Assembly: GCF_003013715.1 (NCBI RefSeq) | Contig: NC_072812.1 | Coordinates: 2,852,001-2,916,000, forward strand | Length of the DNA stretch: 64,000 bases | Source: Candidozyma auris | Lineage: Eukaryota > Ascomycota > Pichiomycetes > Serinales > Metschnikowiaceae | Reading direction: 5' to 3' | Shown here: one piece after another, positions 48,869-59,035 of the stretch | How the letters are laid out: every line of letters begins with the position of its first letter | Numbering within the stretch: position 1 is the first letter of the stretch | The notes under the pieces: model-generated | The model's input: only the letters and a program-made list of their open reading frames with translations | What the model was told of the DNA's origin: nothing | Databases searched by the model: none | Program-made: the position numbers and the translations under genes

Positions 48869-49780
48869 GGCGACAAGCAGACCAAGCGGTGCAATATATT
48901 AATGAGATTGGAAACGGCTCGCCTTGAGTATATGGGACGAAGTTTATGCAAGGTTAAAAGGGCCACGTCAGGATGTAGCTGTGGTTGATATGTTTCAGTA
49001 TTTTTTTCTCCTGGACTTGTGCGTATAAGAAAGCTGGACACGACCGGTGTATAACGCCAAGTATGGTAGCCAGCATGACGACACGTCGATTGATGGAGAG
49101 ACAAGTAGACCCAACTGTAAAATCAAAACCACTGGCTGAGTTGGAACCTTTGATGCTTGTAGACCTTGCTCTTTTGCAATCTCCACCGAAGGCAGTCATA
49201 ATTGTGAACCAGCTCCCTACTAGAACGTACTTTTGGACTGAACTCAACCAAGTAGAGATTTTCTTGTGCTAACTTAATTACTCCATCAAGATTTTCCTTC
49301 CGTATCCAGCATCACCATGTTCTTCTATTACTTCCGCAAAAGAATCACTGCGGTCAAACGACCTCCTGAGATCTCGTCAGGAACCCATGGTGACATTGAC
49401 TTCGTTTAACCCACAGACTCATTGGCGTTTCCAAAATCGAAGTTGATATTCTGGACAGAACAAAACCACAATCAACAAACAACGATGGTATATCGTCGTT
49501 TAAGGTGCTCTTGCCGTTTAAAACTGCCCTTTACAGCACTATACTCAGGAACACTTCAACATACCGTATCTTTAACTTTTTCGAACTTTCTTTCAAGACT
49601 GAAGAAACCTGGAATTCATCTTCATCAAAATCCCCAATATTCCCAAATATAAGCCTCGCCTCGTTAATACGTGTTTCAAGCTATTTGGGTAGCTGGAGGT
49701 TGTACATCGCGAGGCACCGTGCACTACTAAGTATAGCAGACACGCCAGGAGCTCCTTTACCACACAGAGCCAATCACACA
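48869..49780. other. Divergent promoter BRE1/ROT2, with small unexplained frames
   Basis: About 910 bp. Two plus-strand ATG frames of 69 and 30 codons (49063-49272 and 49317-49409) occur, neither recognised. TGCTAAC just at the end of the first resembles a branch site and precedes the second, but no convincing donor was found. The ROT2 frame is open upstream to 49505 without a usable ATG. Probably promoter and UTR only. Confidence 0.45.
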
Positions 49781-52570
49781 ATGCATCTAAACATCGTCGT
49801 GGCATTTTGCTGTTTCTGGCTCCAAGCGTGGGCAGCTAAAGATTATTTGTTCAAAAATTGCGACCAGCTGGGGTTTTGTTCGAGAAACAGACACTACAGA
49901 CGCCAAGTTGAGAACCTGGGAAGACATATTCCATACTTTGTGGATCCACTGTCGATTGAATTGAAAAATGACAAATTGGAAGGTACCTTGTATAAGAAGC
50001 TAGAGCCGAACGAGCTCGTGAAGCTTCCGTTTGAGTTTTCGTTGCTAAAGGGCGACAATGTGAGGTTAAAAATTGATGAAGATAGATCGAAGGTGAGAAT
50101 CAAGGGGCTCAACACAAAAAGGTACGATGAAACTGCCCAGGCGATTTTCGATGGGCCCGAAAAAGATAAATACGTGCTGTTGAAGGAGAAAGTGGATATA
50201 GGGAAAGACTCTATTACCATAGTGTATGGTGCGGATAAACAGTTTAAAGCGGTGCTAGACCTCAACAGCGTTGTCTTGACTATTTACTACCAAGATCACC
50301 CACAAGTTTCTTTTAATTCGAAACAGCTTCTAAACTTTGAGCACTTCCGGAGCGAAGAAGAAAATGTACAGAACGTTCATAGTGAGTTGGAACTGACATT
50401 TGACATGTTCCACGATTCGTTTGCTGATTCCAAAGATGACTCTTTGAGATTGGGGCCTGAGTCTGTGGCCGCTGATATTGTGTTCCACAATTTCGATCAT
50501 GTTTATGGTATTCCTGAGCACGCAGACTCCCTCAGCCTCAAAGAAACAACAGACTCGCTGTGGCCTTACAGACTCTACAATGTCGACATATTCGAATATT
50601 ATTCAGAGTCAAGAATGCCCATGTACGGCTCCATTCCTATCATGACAGCTACAAATCCCACCGTATCTGTTGGGGTGATGTGGATGAACAGTGCAGACAC
50701 TTACGTCGATGTTAACAAGGCATCAAAGCCAAAGTCGGTTACTTCGCACTGGATTTCCGAAGCTGGTGTATTGGATTTGATAATACTGATGGGTGAGTCG
50801 CCAGCGACTATCAATAAAAATCTCGGTCTCTTGACTGGATATGTTCAATTACCTCAGCTTTTCTCATTAGGATACCACCAGTGCAGATGGATGTATAACG
50901 ATGAGGAGGATGTGCTCGACATCAACAGCAAGTTTGATAAGTATGAGATTCCGTATGATACCATTTGGCTTGACGTGGACTATACGGACACAAGAAAGTA
51001 CTTCACATGGGATCCAGACAGCTTTCCTGATCCTCAGAGAATGCTTCGAAAGTTGGATCATACCGGAAGAAATATGGTCATTCTTATCGACCCACATTTC
51101 AAATTAGACTACGAAATAAGTGATCACATTGACAAATACGGTATTGGCCAGAAGAATTCACGGAACGAGACTTACAAACATCATTGTTGGCCCGGTGAGT
51201 CCGTATGGATCGATTCCCTCAATCCATCGGCACAAGAATATTGGGATAAGCTTCATGAACTGTCGAAAGATAACGCCGTATTTGGAGAGGCTCAAAATGT
51301 CCATATCTGGAATGATATGAGTGAGCCATCCGTGTTTGATGGTCCTGAGACAAGCGCTCACAAGGACAACCTTCACTATGGGAATTGGGAGCACCGTTCT
51401 TTGCATAATCTTGTCGGTAAAAGCTTTCACGAACTCACGTACAACTCTCTTGTTAAGAGAGCCTCGAACGACCAAAGACAGCGCCCATTCATATTGACCC
51501 GGTCGTTCTTTGCTGGATCACAAAGAACTGCAGCAACGTGGACTGGTGACAACATGGCCAAATGGGAGTATCTCAGGACCTCAATTCCGATGACGTTGAC
51601 TCTCAATGCGGTCAACATGCCATTTGCCGGCGCGGACGTTGGCGGATTCTTCGGTGACCCTTCCAAGGAATTACTCACGAGATGGTACCAAACAGGTATT
51701 TGGTATCCTTTTTTCCGAGCTCATGCCCATCTTGATAGCAGACGTAGAGAGCCTTGGGTTCCTGGAGAGCCCTTCACGAGCTACATCAAGGACGCTATCA
51801 GATTAAGGTACTCTTTGCTACCTGCTTTCTACACGAGCTTCTACGAGTCGAGCACCGACGGATCCCCAGTGATGAAACCTCTCTATTATTCGAACCCAGA
51901 GAATGAAGATGTCTATGCTATTGATGATCAATTTTTCCTTGGAAATAGCGGTTTGATGGTTAAGCCAGTGACAGAGCAGAATGCTAGATATGTTGAAGTT
52001 TACATTCCCGATACTGAGCCTTACTATGAGTTCACCGATGGGTTCCCTCAAGCTGATGCTATCAGACTTTCTTCGCCGGGAACCATCAAGAAGTCTGTTG
52101 ACCTTGGAACCATTCCAATGTATCTTAAGGGAGGCCATATACTTACAAGGAAAGACCGCTACCGCCGGTCCTCCAGGCTCATGAGACACGACCCTTACCA
52201 CTTAGTTGTTGCCTTGGACAATAGCGGCTCCGCCCAAGGGTTGTTGTATGTTGACGACGAGGAATCTTTTGCATACCGTAGCGGCAACTTCGCTATTTCG
52301 GCATTTGAAGCCACTGGCAATACCATCAAAGGTGCAGTCTTTGCGGGAAACGATGTTATTAGAAAAGAACTTGATGGAATTGTTATCGAGAAAATCACAG
52401 TTTTAGGTGCCGATGATGTGAACGCCGCTGAAGTATCCCAAGATGGCAAAAAGTGGGAGGCGGCGATCAACAGGAAAGACGGAATTCTCGAACTAGTGGG
52501 TCCTAAACTTAGTATCAATAAGGATTGGGAAGTCAAGCTCAGGAAGTCCACCCGTCACGACGAGTTGTGA
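49781..52570 (+). CDS. ROT2: Rot2, glucosidase II alpha subunit (GH31)
   Basis: A 929-residue protein from the ATG at 49781, which begins a signal peptide (MHLNIVVAFCCFWLQAWAA) followed by CDQLGFCSRNR, the usual glucosidase II N-terminus. The GH31 catalytic domain shows WPYRLYNVDIFEY, LGYHQCRWMYNDEEDVLDI, the nucleophile motif IWNDMSEPSVFDG (Asp about residue 512), and FAGADVGGFFGDPS. Glucosidase II trims two glucoses from N-glycans in the ER and thereby governs calnexin-type quality control. The frame upstream of 49781 lacks a signal peptide and conserved sequence and was not used. The 3' end overlaps SLX1 by 16 bp on the opposite strand. Confidence 0.95.
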   Translation: MHLNIVVAFCCFWLQAWAAKDYLFKNCDQLGFCSRNRHYRRQVENLGRHIPYFVDPLSIELKNDKLEGTLYKKLEPNELVKLPFEFSLLKGDNVRLKIDEDRSKVRIKGLNTKRYDETAQAIFDGPEKDKYVLLKEKVDIGKDSITIVYGADKQFKAVLDLNSVVLTIYYQDHPQVSFNSKQLLNFEHFRSEEENVQNVHSELELTFDMFHDSFADSKDDSLRLGPESVAADIVFHNFDHVYGIPEHADSLSLKETTDSLWPYRLYNVDIFEYYSESRMPMYGSIPIMTATNPTVSVGVMWMNSADTYVDVNKASKPKSVTSHWISEAGVLDLIILMGESPATINKNLGLLTGYVQLPQLFSLGYHQCRWMYNDEEDVLDINSKFDKYEIPYDTIWLDVDYTDTRKYFTWDPDSFPDPQRMLRKLDHTGRNMVILIDPHFKLDYEISDHIDKYGIGQKNSRNETYKHHCWPGESVWIDSLNPSAQEYWDKLHELSKDNAVFGEAQNVHIWNDMSEPSVFDGPETSAHKDNLHYGNWEHRSLHNLVGKSFHELTYNSLVKRASNDQRQRPFILTRSFFAGSQRTAATWTGDNMAKWEYLRTSIPMTLTLNAVNMPFAGADVGGFFGDPSKELLTRWYQTGIWYPFFRAHAHLDSRRREPWVPGEPFTSYIKDAIRLRYSLLPAFYTSFYESSTDGSPVMKPLYYSNPENEDVYAIDDQFFLGNSGLMVKPVTEQNARYVEVYIPDTEPYYEFTDGFPQADAIRLSSPGTIKKSVDLGTIPMYLKGGHILTRKDRYRRSSRLMRHDPYHLVVALDNSGSAQGLLYVDDEESFAYRSGNFAISAFEATGNTIKGAVFAGNDVIRKELDGIVIEKITVLGADDVNAAEVSQDGKKWEAAINRKDGILELVGPKLSINKDWEVKLRKSTRHDEL

Positions 52571-53388
52571 TCAACTTGCTGAGACAATTGATTATCAGGC
52601 TTGTAAGGCATTATAGCAGTCAATCCGGACGATGCTCGCTGAGAGAGAGAGATCATTTTTGCAATATCTGCCCATATATGCTGTACCAGGCAATGGGGAC
52701 ACTTTCCGTTACAGGGAATGATCTCACTACTGCCCGTAAGAAACAGCCGTAGAAGGCAATGCGGGTGGAAACTAAAATCACAAATGCACATAAATATACC
52801 GTTGGTAGCATCAATGGCAGTGTTACATGCGTAGCAGGATGCATTCAGAGCTTCAAGTGCTCGTGAAACCCTCTCGTACTCACTTGTAGTAATGCCATGT
52901 AAAGAATGCTCTCCTTTGGAGTTGAAAGCCTCATCGAACGTCGTCCTCGTTACACGAGCCAGACATTCGATATGATACCGATTCTGTTCCCAAATATCGT
53001 GAATCCGGTCGTTAAAGATCCACACTTGAAGCGCCATTCGCTTAAAGGCAGGCGCCTCCACCAAGAGTCGTATATTACCCAACCGTTGATGAGCCGAGGC
53101 CGCTGAGCGAGCCGACTTTGAAATTTTCTTGTGAATATGACGGCTTTGGAAAGGGTGTTGCAACGCCGACTCAAACTGCAAAGCAGCTACTTTAGAAGGG
53201 AATCCACATACACAGGCCACCATGATCCAGGGCCTGAAGCCATTCTTTTTCGTTCTGTAAGCTCCGCCCTTCGCTATGTACCCATTGTGCTGGCGAAGCC
53301 GTCTTACGGGATCGGGGGTTGAGCCAACATAAAATGAGGCCGGTTTAGGGAGTGATTGTAGGAGATACACACAGTAGAACTGGTGCAT
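52555..53388 (-). CDS. SLX1: Slx1, structure-specific endonuclease catalytic subunit
   Basis: A 277-residue protein from the ATG at 53388 (the frame extends upstream only through a GTG). N-terminal GIY-YIG nuclease: YCVYLLQS, YVGSTPDPVRRLRQHNG, WIMVACVCGFPSKVAALQFE. C-terminal zinc finger: CYACNTAI, CICDFSFHPHC, CNGKCPHC. Slx1 acts with Slx4 to cut branched DNA, notably at rDNA forks and Holliday junctions. Length fits the family (304 in S. cerevisiae). Its stop codon lies inside the ROT2 coding sequence, so the two coding regions overlap tail to tail by 16 bp. Confidence 0.93.
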   Translation of the reverse strand: MHQFYCVYLLQSLPKPASFYVGSTPDPVRRLRQHNGYIAKGGAYRTKKNGFRPWIMVACVCGFPSKVAALQFESALQHPFQSRHIHKKISKSARSAASAHQRLGNIRLLVEAPAFKRMALQVWIFNDRIHDIWEQNRYHIECLARVTRTTFDEAFNSKGEHSLHGITTSEYERVSRALEALNASCYACNTAIDATNGIFMCICDFSFHPHCLLRLFLTGSSEIIPCNGKCPHCLVQHIWADIAKMISLSQRASSGLTAIMPYKPDNQLSQQVDHNSS

Positions 53389-55002
53389 TTGATGAGTTGA
53401 TGTTCTGTGCGCAGTAGATGATGTAGTAGAAAGCAGCACAAAGGAAGAGTTTATTTTTTGCGGACGATTTTACATCAAGGTGTTCATTAGGGTGATTGAT
53501 TTTCAAATTTTCGAGCAGCAAGAAAATATCTGGGGAATTTCTCATGTTCTCGGTGGTGTTTCTTATACGGTGCTGGTGAAATGAGCTCTGACAGAGCTCA
53601 CATTCTATCTGAATGGACAATATTCGGAAGACATACTTTTTTTTTCGATGAAAGTAGATACCAAGTAACTCAAAATGTAGCTAATGAAGATTCATCTCAA
53701 ATCATGACAATTTTGATACTTTTCTGAAGAAGGCAATGAATGGCCGCAAATTGCGATGCAGCTGAGACAACACTAACTACTTAACCAGCACATAAATATC
53801 AAACCCTCAATTGAGGTAATCCAGCTTGAATCAATAGATGGCTGCTAATTCTTCATAAGCTATGAACTTAGATATGGTGGCTGGTGTACTATTCTCTCTG
53901 AATGCACAAGTAGTTGCACATTGGCCATAAATCGACCCTGAAGTAGGTACCAGATCCCAGACAGAAGTAGACTTCAACGAGTGCCACCCACTACAATGAG
54001 CTCATAAAACAAGAACAAAATCAACGTCCTTTGATCTTTTATTCAATTCCAAGTGGCTTCTCTCTGTCAACCTACCATCCACTCAATCACCTCCCATTAA
54101 CTTTCCTACCGTTCCATCGTCTGCGACCTCCTGCAAGCTACTGCTAGTATCAGCAAGACTATTTGCACCCATCCACATTCGCCCAGCCAATCAAGTTGAG
54201 CCAATTATTTCCAAAAGCGGGCTAGAACGCTGCCGTAATGAAAAATACGAGTCACAATCTTTCTATCGTGCTCCCCGGCAGCTAACCGAAATCTGACATT
54301 ATCATTCGGCGTAAGTCCCGAGTGCACCGTATAGAGAAAAAAAATATCCGGACTGAACAGAAGAACACAGGATTTTAAATTTAGATATCAAGATAGGTTG
54401 CCATCGAGGAATTGAAAATTGATGAGAGATGTGCATTCTCATTTAATACCCTCGATACCTCGGATTTCTTCGGGTGATAAAAAGCTTTTCTGTATCTGAA
54501 TTTTCACTCTTGATTGGAAAATTCTCTTGAGCCTCGTCAGTTGATTGCGTATGGGTCCTTCGCCCGCGAACAACTGCCTTTAATGTTTTGGAGCCACCAA
54601 AAATACACAATATATTTTTAAAATTGTAGAAATGAGTTACTCATCAATCTTAATACGTAGCAGACTCCCATGTTCAAGACTTTCACCCTCATTTCCCGAG
54701 CCCCTTGGGTTCCACCTGGCGTCTGCCACAGGGTCCTGACAGGGTCCTGCAGCATAGGCTCGAGACATGGAACAAGTAAAAAAGTTTCAAGTGCAACCCT
54801 AAAGAACCACAACCCGAAGCAAGAGGTTAGCGATAAAGCCCTAAAGAGTTAACAATCCGAAGAAAACTCACGAAAGGACTTCCCTTTTTACTCGAAATTT
54901 CCCCATTAGTATCGTCTTTATTCCAGACTTCGTTCTCATTGGCTGCTTCGGCTTCAGAAATTTCACTGCAAACACAATTCTTCCCCTTAATCCTCTATCG
55001 CT
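53389..55002. other. Intergenic: SLX1 and SKN7 promoters
   Basis: About 1.6 kb. A weak relative of the recurrent element (TGGCCGCAAATTGCG, about 53744) and a short duplication of GGGTCCTG (about 54732-54748) are present. No tRNA or gene was found; small frames at 54618-54852 on both strands are unconvincing. Confidence 0.5.
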
Positions 55003-56508
55003 ATGTCGTCGAGAAAAGATGAGCCTGCTCTGGGGGGCCTGAATGATTTCGTCAAGAAGCTCTTTCAAATGCTCCTGGAGGACAAGTACGTGAACGTGGT
55101 AAGGTGGACGGCCAACGGGAACAGTTTTGTGGTCTTGGACACCAACGAATTCACCAAGGAGATACTACCGCGTCACTTCAAGCACTCGAACTTTGCGTCC
55201 TTTGTGAGGCAGTTGAATAAGTACGATTTTCACAAGGTGAAAATTTCAAACGAGGAGAAACAGCACTACGAGTATGGCGACGATGCGTGGGAGTTCCAGC
55301 ACCCCGAGTTCCGTAAAGACGATGTGAACGCTTTGGAAAATATCAGAAGAAAAGCACCTACAAAGAAGGAACCCGCGTACGAGGCAAATCCACATTACGA
55401 TCAGCAGATCTCCCTGATAAAACTGGAGTTGGCCCAGTTGCGCGAGGAAAATAGGTCCATGAGCTCAAAGTATAAGGCTGTCTTGGAAGGTGTGGTCACT
55501 CTCCGCACATTTAACGAGAGACAATTCAGGTCAATCGGCACCTTGATCAATGCGTTGAACGATGCTGGCATCAAAATCCCTCCATTGGACCTACCCAACC
55601 CTAGTCTCATGAATATGGCTCTGCCTCCGGCCGCTGGCAACGCTCCGCAGACGCAGGGTTCTCCACAACAGCCACATCCATCGGGCGAAAGAACGATAAA
55701 ACAGGAACCACAGCATTCCGTGAACCACCTGCGATCAGGCCTGGGTTCGGTTCCCGACTACGACTATAACTCGCAAGTCCACCAGGCCACGCCGAACAAC
55801 CGTGCCACAACCCATTCCAGACATCCCAGTCTTGGAAATCACGTCAATCACAACAGACATCCCTCGTCTACGCTGCCGTTAGGTGGAGAGATTGTTGGCC
55901 CTGTTTCCACGGCAACGATATCCAATCCAAAATTCCATGTATTGCTAGTCGAGGACGACAATGTGTGCATCCAGTTGTGCCGTAAATTCTTGATGAAGTA
56001 TGGATGTCAGGTAACCGTGGTGACGGACGGGCTCAATGCCATATCTACAGTTGAGCAAACTAAATACGATCTTGTTCTTATGGACATTGTTATGCCCAAC
56101 TTGGACGGTGCCACTGCAACTAATATCATTCGTTCTTTCGACACAAGAACACCGATTATCGCTATGACTGCAAACATCCAGGATGCAGATTTGGTGAACT
56201 ACCTACAAAACGGTATGTCCGACATCTTGGCCAAACCATTCACAAAGGACGATCTCTACGCCATCTTGACCAAACACCTAATGTCAGCCTCGACGGCTGC
56301 CGAGTACGAAAATAACAGCACCGAAATGCGTACTCTACCGTTGGACAATACCACGCCTGCCATGGAACAACCACTTAATATGGAACAGCCTGTAGGCATG
56401 GCGCAGCAGATGCCTCAACAGGGAATGGCAGAGCCTCCTATGAACCAGCAAATCACAGACTCAATGGAAGCTGTTGACCAGCAGGCAAAAAGGCAACGAA
56501 CTCGCTAA
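55003..56508 (+). CDS. SKN7: Skn7, HSF-type response regulator transcription factor
   Basis: A 501-residue protein. The HSF-type DNA-binding domain spans residues 8-110 (VKKLFQMLLEDKYVNVVRWT, HSNFASFVRQLNKYDFHKVK). A coiled-coil (about 140-185) follows, then a Gln/His-rich linker. The receiver domain is at about 310-430: VLLVEDDNVCIQLCRK, phospho-acceptor Asp361 in LVLMDIVMPNLDG, and Lys in DILAKPF. The C-terminus is Gln/Met-rich. Skn7 receives phosphate via the Sln1-Ypd1 relay and cooperates with Yap1/Cap1 in oxidative stress. The receiver has all key residues. It is intact and of ordinary length for the clade. Confidence 0.96.
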   Translation: MSSRKDEPALGGLNDFVKKLFQMLLEDKYVNVVRWTANGNSFVVLDTNEFTKEILPRHFKHSNFASFVRQLNKYDFHKVKISNEEKQHYEYGDDAWEFQHPEFRKDDVNALENIRRKAPTKKEPAYEANPHYDQQISLIKLELAQLREENRSMSSKYKAVLEGVVTLRTFNERQFRSIGTLINALNDAGIKIPPLDLPNPSLMNMALPPAAGNAPQTQGSPQQPHPSGERTIKQEPQHSVNHLRSGLGSVPDYDYNSQVHQATPNNRATTHSRHPSLGNHVNHNRHPSSTLPLGGEIVGPVSTATISNPKFHVLLVEDDNVCIQLCRKFLMKYGCQVTVVTDGLNAISTVEQTKYDLVLMDIVMPNLDGATATNIIRSFDTRTPIIAMTANIQDADLVNYLQNGMSDILAKPFTKDDLYAILTKHLMSASTAAEYENNSTEMRTLPLDNTTPAMEQPLNMEQPVGMAQQMPQQGMAEPPMNQQITDSMEAVDQQAKRQRTR

Positions 56509-56562
56509 TTAGTGGAGTGGAGCCAAACAATACCTTTTGTTCTTGTTAAATACTATTAATTC

Positions 56563-57324
56563 TTATGCAGTTAATTCTATAGTCGTACAAGCTTCTTTGG
56601 TGTCTTGCAAATTTTTTCTCAAAATAATGTTAAATGCCATATCACTGAAGGAGTCTTTCCAAGGCAGATCAGAGTCACTCGTGATCCTGGTGATCTCTAC
56701 GCCCCTAAAGTACACCTCATCTACTGGATACTCAAGAACTGGCTCTTTGTACACCAACTTGGAACTCTTTTTGCGTCTTCGGCTGCTCACTACACTGAAA
56801 CCGTCATCCTTTGGTTTCTGGTCTTCGCCTGCCGCCAAATGCTGAAGTGTCGCCAACGTCGGTAGCTGCTCCAAGAATTTCACTTTTGAAAGCGATCCCG
56901 CTGTAACAGTGAGATCATTTCCTAGTATATATGTGGGCTGAATGTCTTTAATGAAGGTTTCTGTGAAACTACGAGGGGCATGGGGCATGTAGTATAGGGT
57001 GGAGGAAACTATCGCTGGGTCGTCCAATTCCATACTATCCACAGAGAATCGCAAGCCTTCAAGTAATTGAGTATCAGAATCAGTGAAAACGGGATCGTAG
57101 CATGTCACAGAGTCGATAGATAGCTTATCAGTTAATAGCTTTAGTAGGGCAAGCTGGTAGAGGGCTTGAAATTCTGTACTGGGGGATCCTAGAGCCAAGC
57201 AGCGAATGCGGTTGAACTTAATGGGTTCTAGGAGATCGATGAGATCTTTGAGTAATTTGGATTCTGCGACTTTGGCTTCTCGACCCTTTAGACGATTAAG
57301 AAGAGTTGTTGCAGGGTTAGACAT
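56563..57324 (-). CDS. BER1: Ber1, SRR1-like protein
   Basis: A 253-residue SRR1-domain protein. The signature core is RIRCLALGSPSTEFQALYQL, then CYDPVFTDSDTQLLEGLRF and YYMPHAPRSFTETF, matching SRR1/BER1-type proteins; S. cerevisiae Ber1 has been linked to microtubule-related processes and ubiquitin. The C-terminal part includes basic VSSRRRKKSSK and a tail. Convergent with SKN7 (54-bp gap); divergent from PRS1 with about 500 bp between starts. Confidence 0.82.
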   Translation of the reverse strand: MSNPATTLLNRLKGREAKVAESKLLKDLIDLLEPIKFNRIRCLALGSPSTEFQALYQLALLKLLTDKLSIDSVTCYDPVFTDSDTQLLEGLRFSVDSMELDDPAIVSSTLYYMPHAPRSFTETFIKDIQPTYILGNDLTVTAGSLSKVKFLEQLPTLATLQHLAAGEDQKPKDDGFSVVSSRRRKKSSKLVYKEPVLEYPVDEVYFRGVEITRITSDSDLPWKDSFSDMAFNIILRKNLQDTKEACTTIELTA

Positions 57325-57823
57325 GGATTTTCACGGTACCGGTTGCAATTCCTAGTAATAATAGTAGTCTGCGCGCGTGATACAGCGTCACGTGCTCTCG
57401 TTGCAACTAGAAATTGGGTTTCACCGGACCGTATTTAATGTCCAGAGCATATAGCGTATATGTCTTCTGTCTCCTTCTCCTATATTGACTAAACCTCTTT
57501 AAATTCGGTTTTTCACTAACAAAACGTCCTTCGAACTGTCATTGCCATGGATGAAGTGCCCTGCACATGGTATCAAATTTTTTTTTGACGCTACTAGGTG
57601 CGAGGCTCCACATATCTGCTCTTATATAGAAACCCATCGCCAGTCCCACAAGCAACTCAGGCTGTTGACGCCAACAAAAGGAAAAAAAACAAATCAATTC
57701 ACCTCTCAAGGTTAAACTGGGCAACCTCCAGAGAATCCCTTCACGCAGCGTTTCTCCTTTCCTACTTTGGTATCCACGTTGTCGGTCTCCAGTCCCCCCA
57801 CCCAAACTGAGTCCAATAGCATC
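57325..57823. promoter_or_regulatory. Divergent promoter BER1/PRS1
   Basis: About 500 bp. It contains GCGCGCG (57371-57377) and a TCACGTG box (57388-57394), then a T-rich run near 57579. The minus-strand open frame across PRS1 (to about 58516) is an antisense artefact. Confidence 0.55.
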
Positions 57824-59035
57824 ATGCGGAAATGTAAAGTGTTTGTCGGTCTGTCCCACCCAGAGTTGGGCAAGCTTGTGTGTGACCGGTTGGGTGTCAG
57901 CCCTGCGCCTTGCACGCTCAAGAAGTTCTCCAATGGTGAGACTTCGGTGCAAATTGGTGTCTCTGTGAGAGATGAGGACGCCTACATCATCCAGAGCGGG
58001 TCCCCTCAGATCAATGATCACATAATGGAGCTTTTGATTTTGATTTCCGCCTGCCGTGGCGGCTCTGCTTCGAAGATCACTGCCGTGATTCCGCAATTTC
58101 CTTACTCGAAGCAGCTGAAGATGAAGAAACATCGTGGTGCTATCACGGCTAGGATGTTGGCCAATTTGATCATCATGGCTGGCGCAGACCATGTGGTGTC
58201 GATGGACTTGCACGCTTCGCAAATGCAAGGCTTTTTCACCAAACCCGTGGACAATTTGTACGGAGCACCCACGTTGGCAAGGTGGATCCGTCACAACATC
58301 GCTGACTGGGAGAACGCGGTTGTGGTGTCCAAGAACCCAGGAGGAACGAAAAGAGTCACGGCGTTGGCAGACTCCTTGAAGATCAATTTCGCCATGATCC
58401 ACACGGACAGACGTAGAACGCAAGACAAGTTCACGAAATCCAAGAAGCCCTTGGCCCACTCGCAGGACGACAACATTGTCAGTGAGATGCAGACTGCTAG
58501 GGTCGTCAAGGGACATGTTGTTGATGACGACTACGAGCAGGAAAACGGGCCGCTGGCCAGCAACTCGTCGGAAAGAGGCACTGAAATTCCTAATAGCGAC
58601 GCCTTGGGCGGCACTTTTGATGCTACCAATTCGGATGATGAGGATGAGCCTACAGCTATTGCTCAGGAGAAATTAATTACTCTTGTTGGTGACGTCAACA
58701 ACAAGGTGGCTATAATCTTGGACGACATGATCGACAAGCCTAACTCTTTCATTGCCGCTGCCGAGCACTTGCGCTTGAACTGTGGCGCCAGAGCGGTGTA
58801 CGTTGTGGGTACTCACGGCTTATTTAGTGATACGTGTCTTGAGGAGTTAAATGCTTCAAAGTGCATCGACAAGATAGTTGTCACCAACACTTACAGGGTG
58901 AGTGAAGAGAGACAGAGGAGTAACGAAAAGTTGGTTGTCATTGATGTATCCCCAATCTTCGCTGAGTGTATCAGAAGAGACCACTTTGGTGAGTCTATCT
59001 CTGTTTTGTTTGACTCGTTGGCTGCAATTGAATAA
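57824..59035 (+). CDS. PRS1: Prs1, ribose-phosphate pyrophosphokinase with NHR insertion
   Basis: A 403-residue PRPP synthase from the ATG at 57824 (codons upstream have only TTG). N-terminal MRKCKVFVGLSHPELGKLVC, then IPQFPYSKQLKMKKHRGAIT, the PRS signature DLHASQMQGFF, and the flexible loop and PRPP-binding IILDDMIDKPNSFIAAAEHL. Between RRRTQDKFTK and LVGDVNNKVAIIL lies a non-homologous insertion of about 100 residues, rich in Asp/Glu/Ser, as in S. cerevisiae Prs1 (427 residues) and Prs5, which couples Prs1 to cell-wall integrity signalling. Length favours Prs1. PRPP feeds purine, pyrimidine, His and Trp synthesis. Confidence 0.87.
   Translation: MRKCKVFVGLSHPELGKLVCDRLGVSPAPCTLKKFSNGETSVQIGVSVRDEDAYIIQSGSPQINDHIMELLILISACRGGSASKITAVIPQFPYSKQLKMKKHRGAITARMLANLIIMAGADHVVSMDLHASQMQGFFTKPVDNLYGAPTLARWIRHNIADWENAVVVSKNPGGTKRVTALADSLKINFAMIHTDRRRTQDKFTKSKKPLAHSQDDNIVSEMQTARVVKGHVVDDDYEQENGPLASNSSERGTEIPNSDALGGTFDATNSDDEDEPTAIAQEKLITLVGDVNNKVAIILDDMIDKPNSFIAAAEHLRLNCGARAVYVVGTHGLFSDTCLEELNASKCIDKIVVTNTYRVSEERQRSNEKLVVIDVSPIFAECIRRDHFGESISVLFDSLAAIE

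Noticed and set aside
49505..49780. Extended start for ROT2
   Set aside because: It begins at a non-ATG codon and would bury the signal peptide; the ATG at 49781 gives a normal secretory N-terminus.
54618..54852. Small ORFs on both strands upstream of SKN7
   Set aside because: Short, unlike any known protein, and located in a promoter; no splice signals.
57539..58516. Minus-strand open frame of 325 codons opposite PRS1
   Set aside because: It lies antisense to the well-conserved PRS1 and has no protein-like features; it is a shadow of codon bias.
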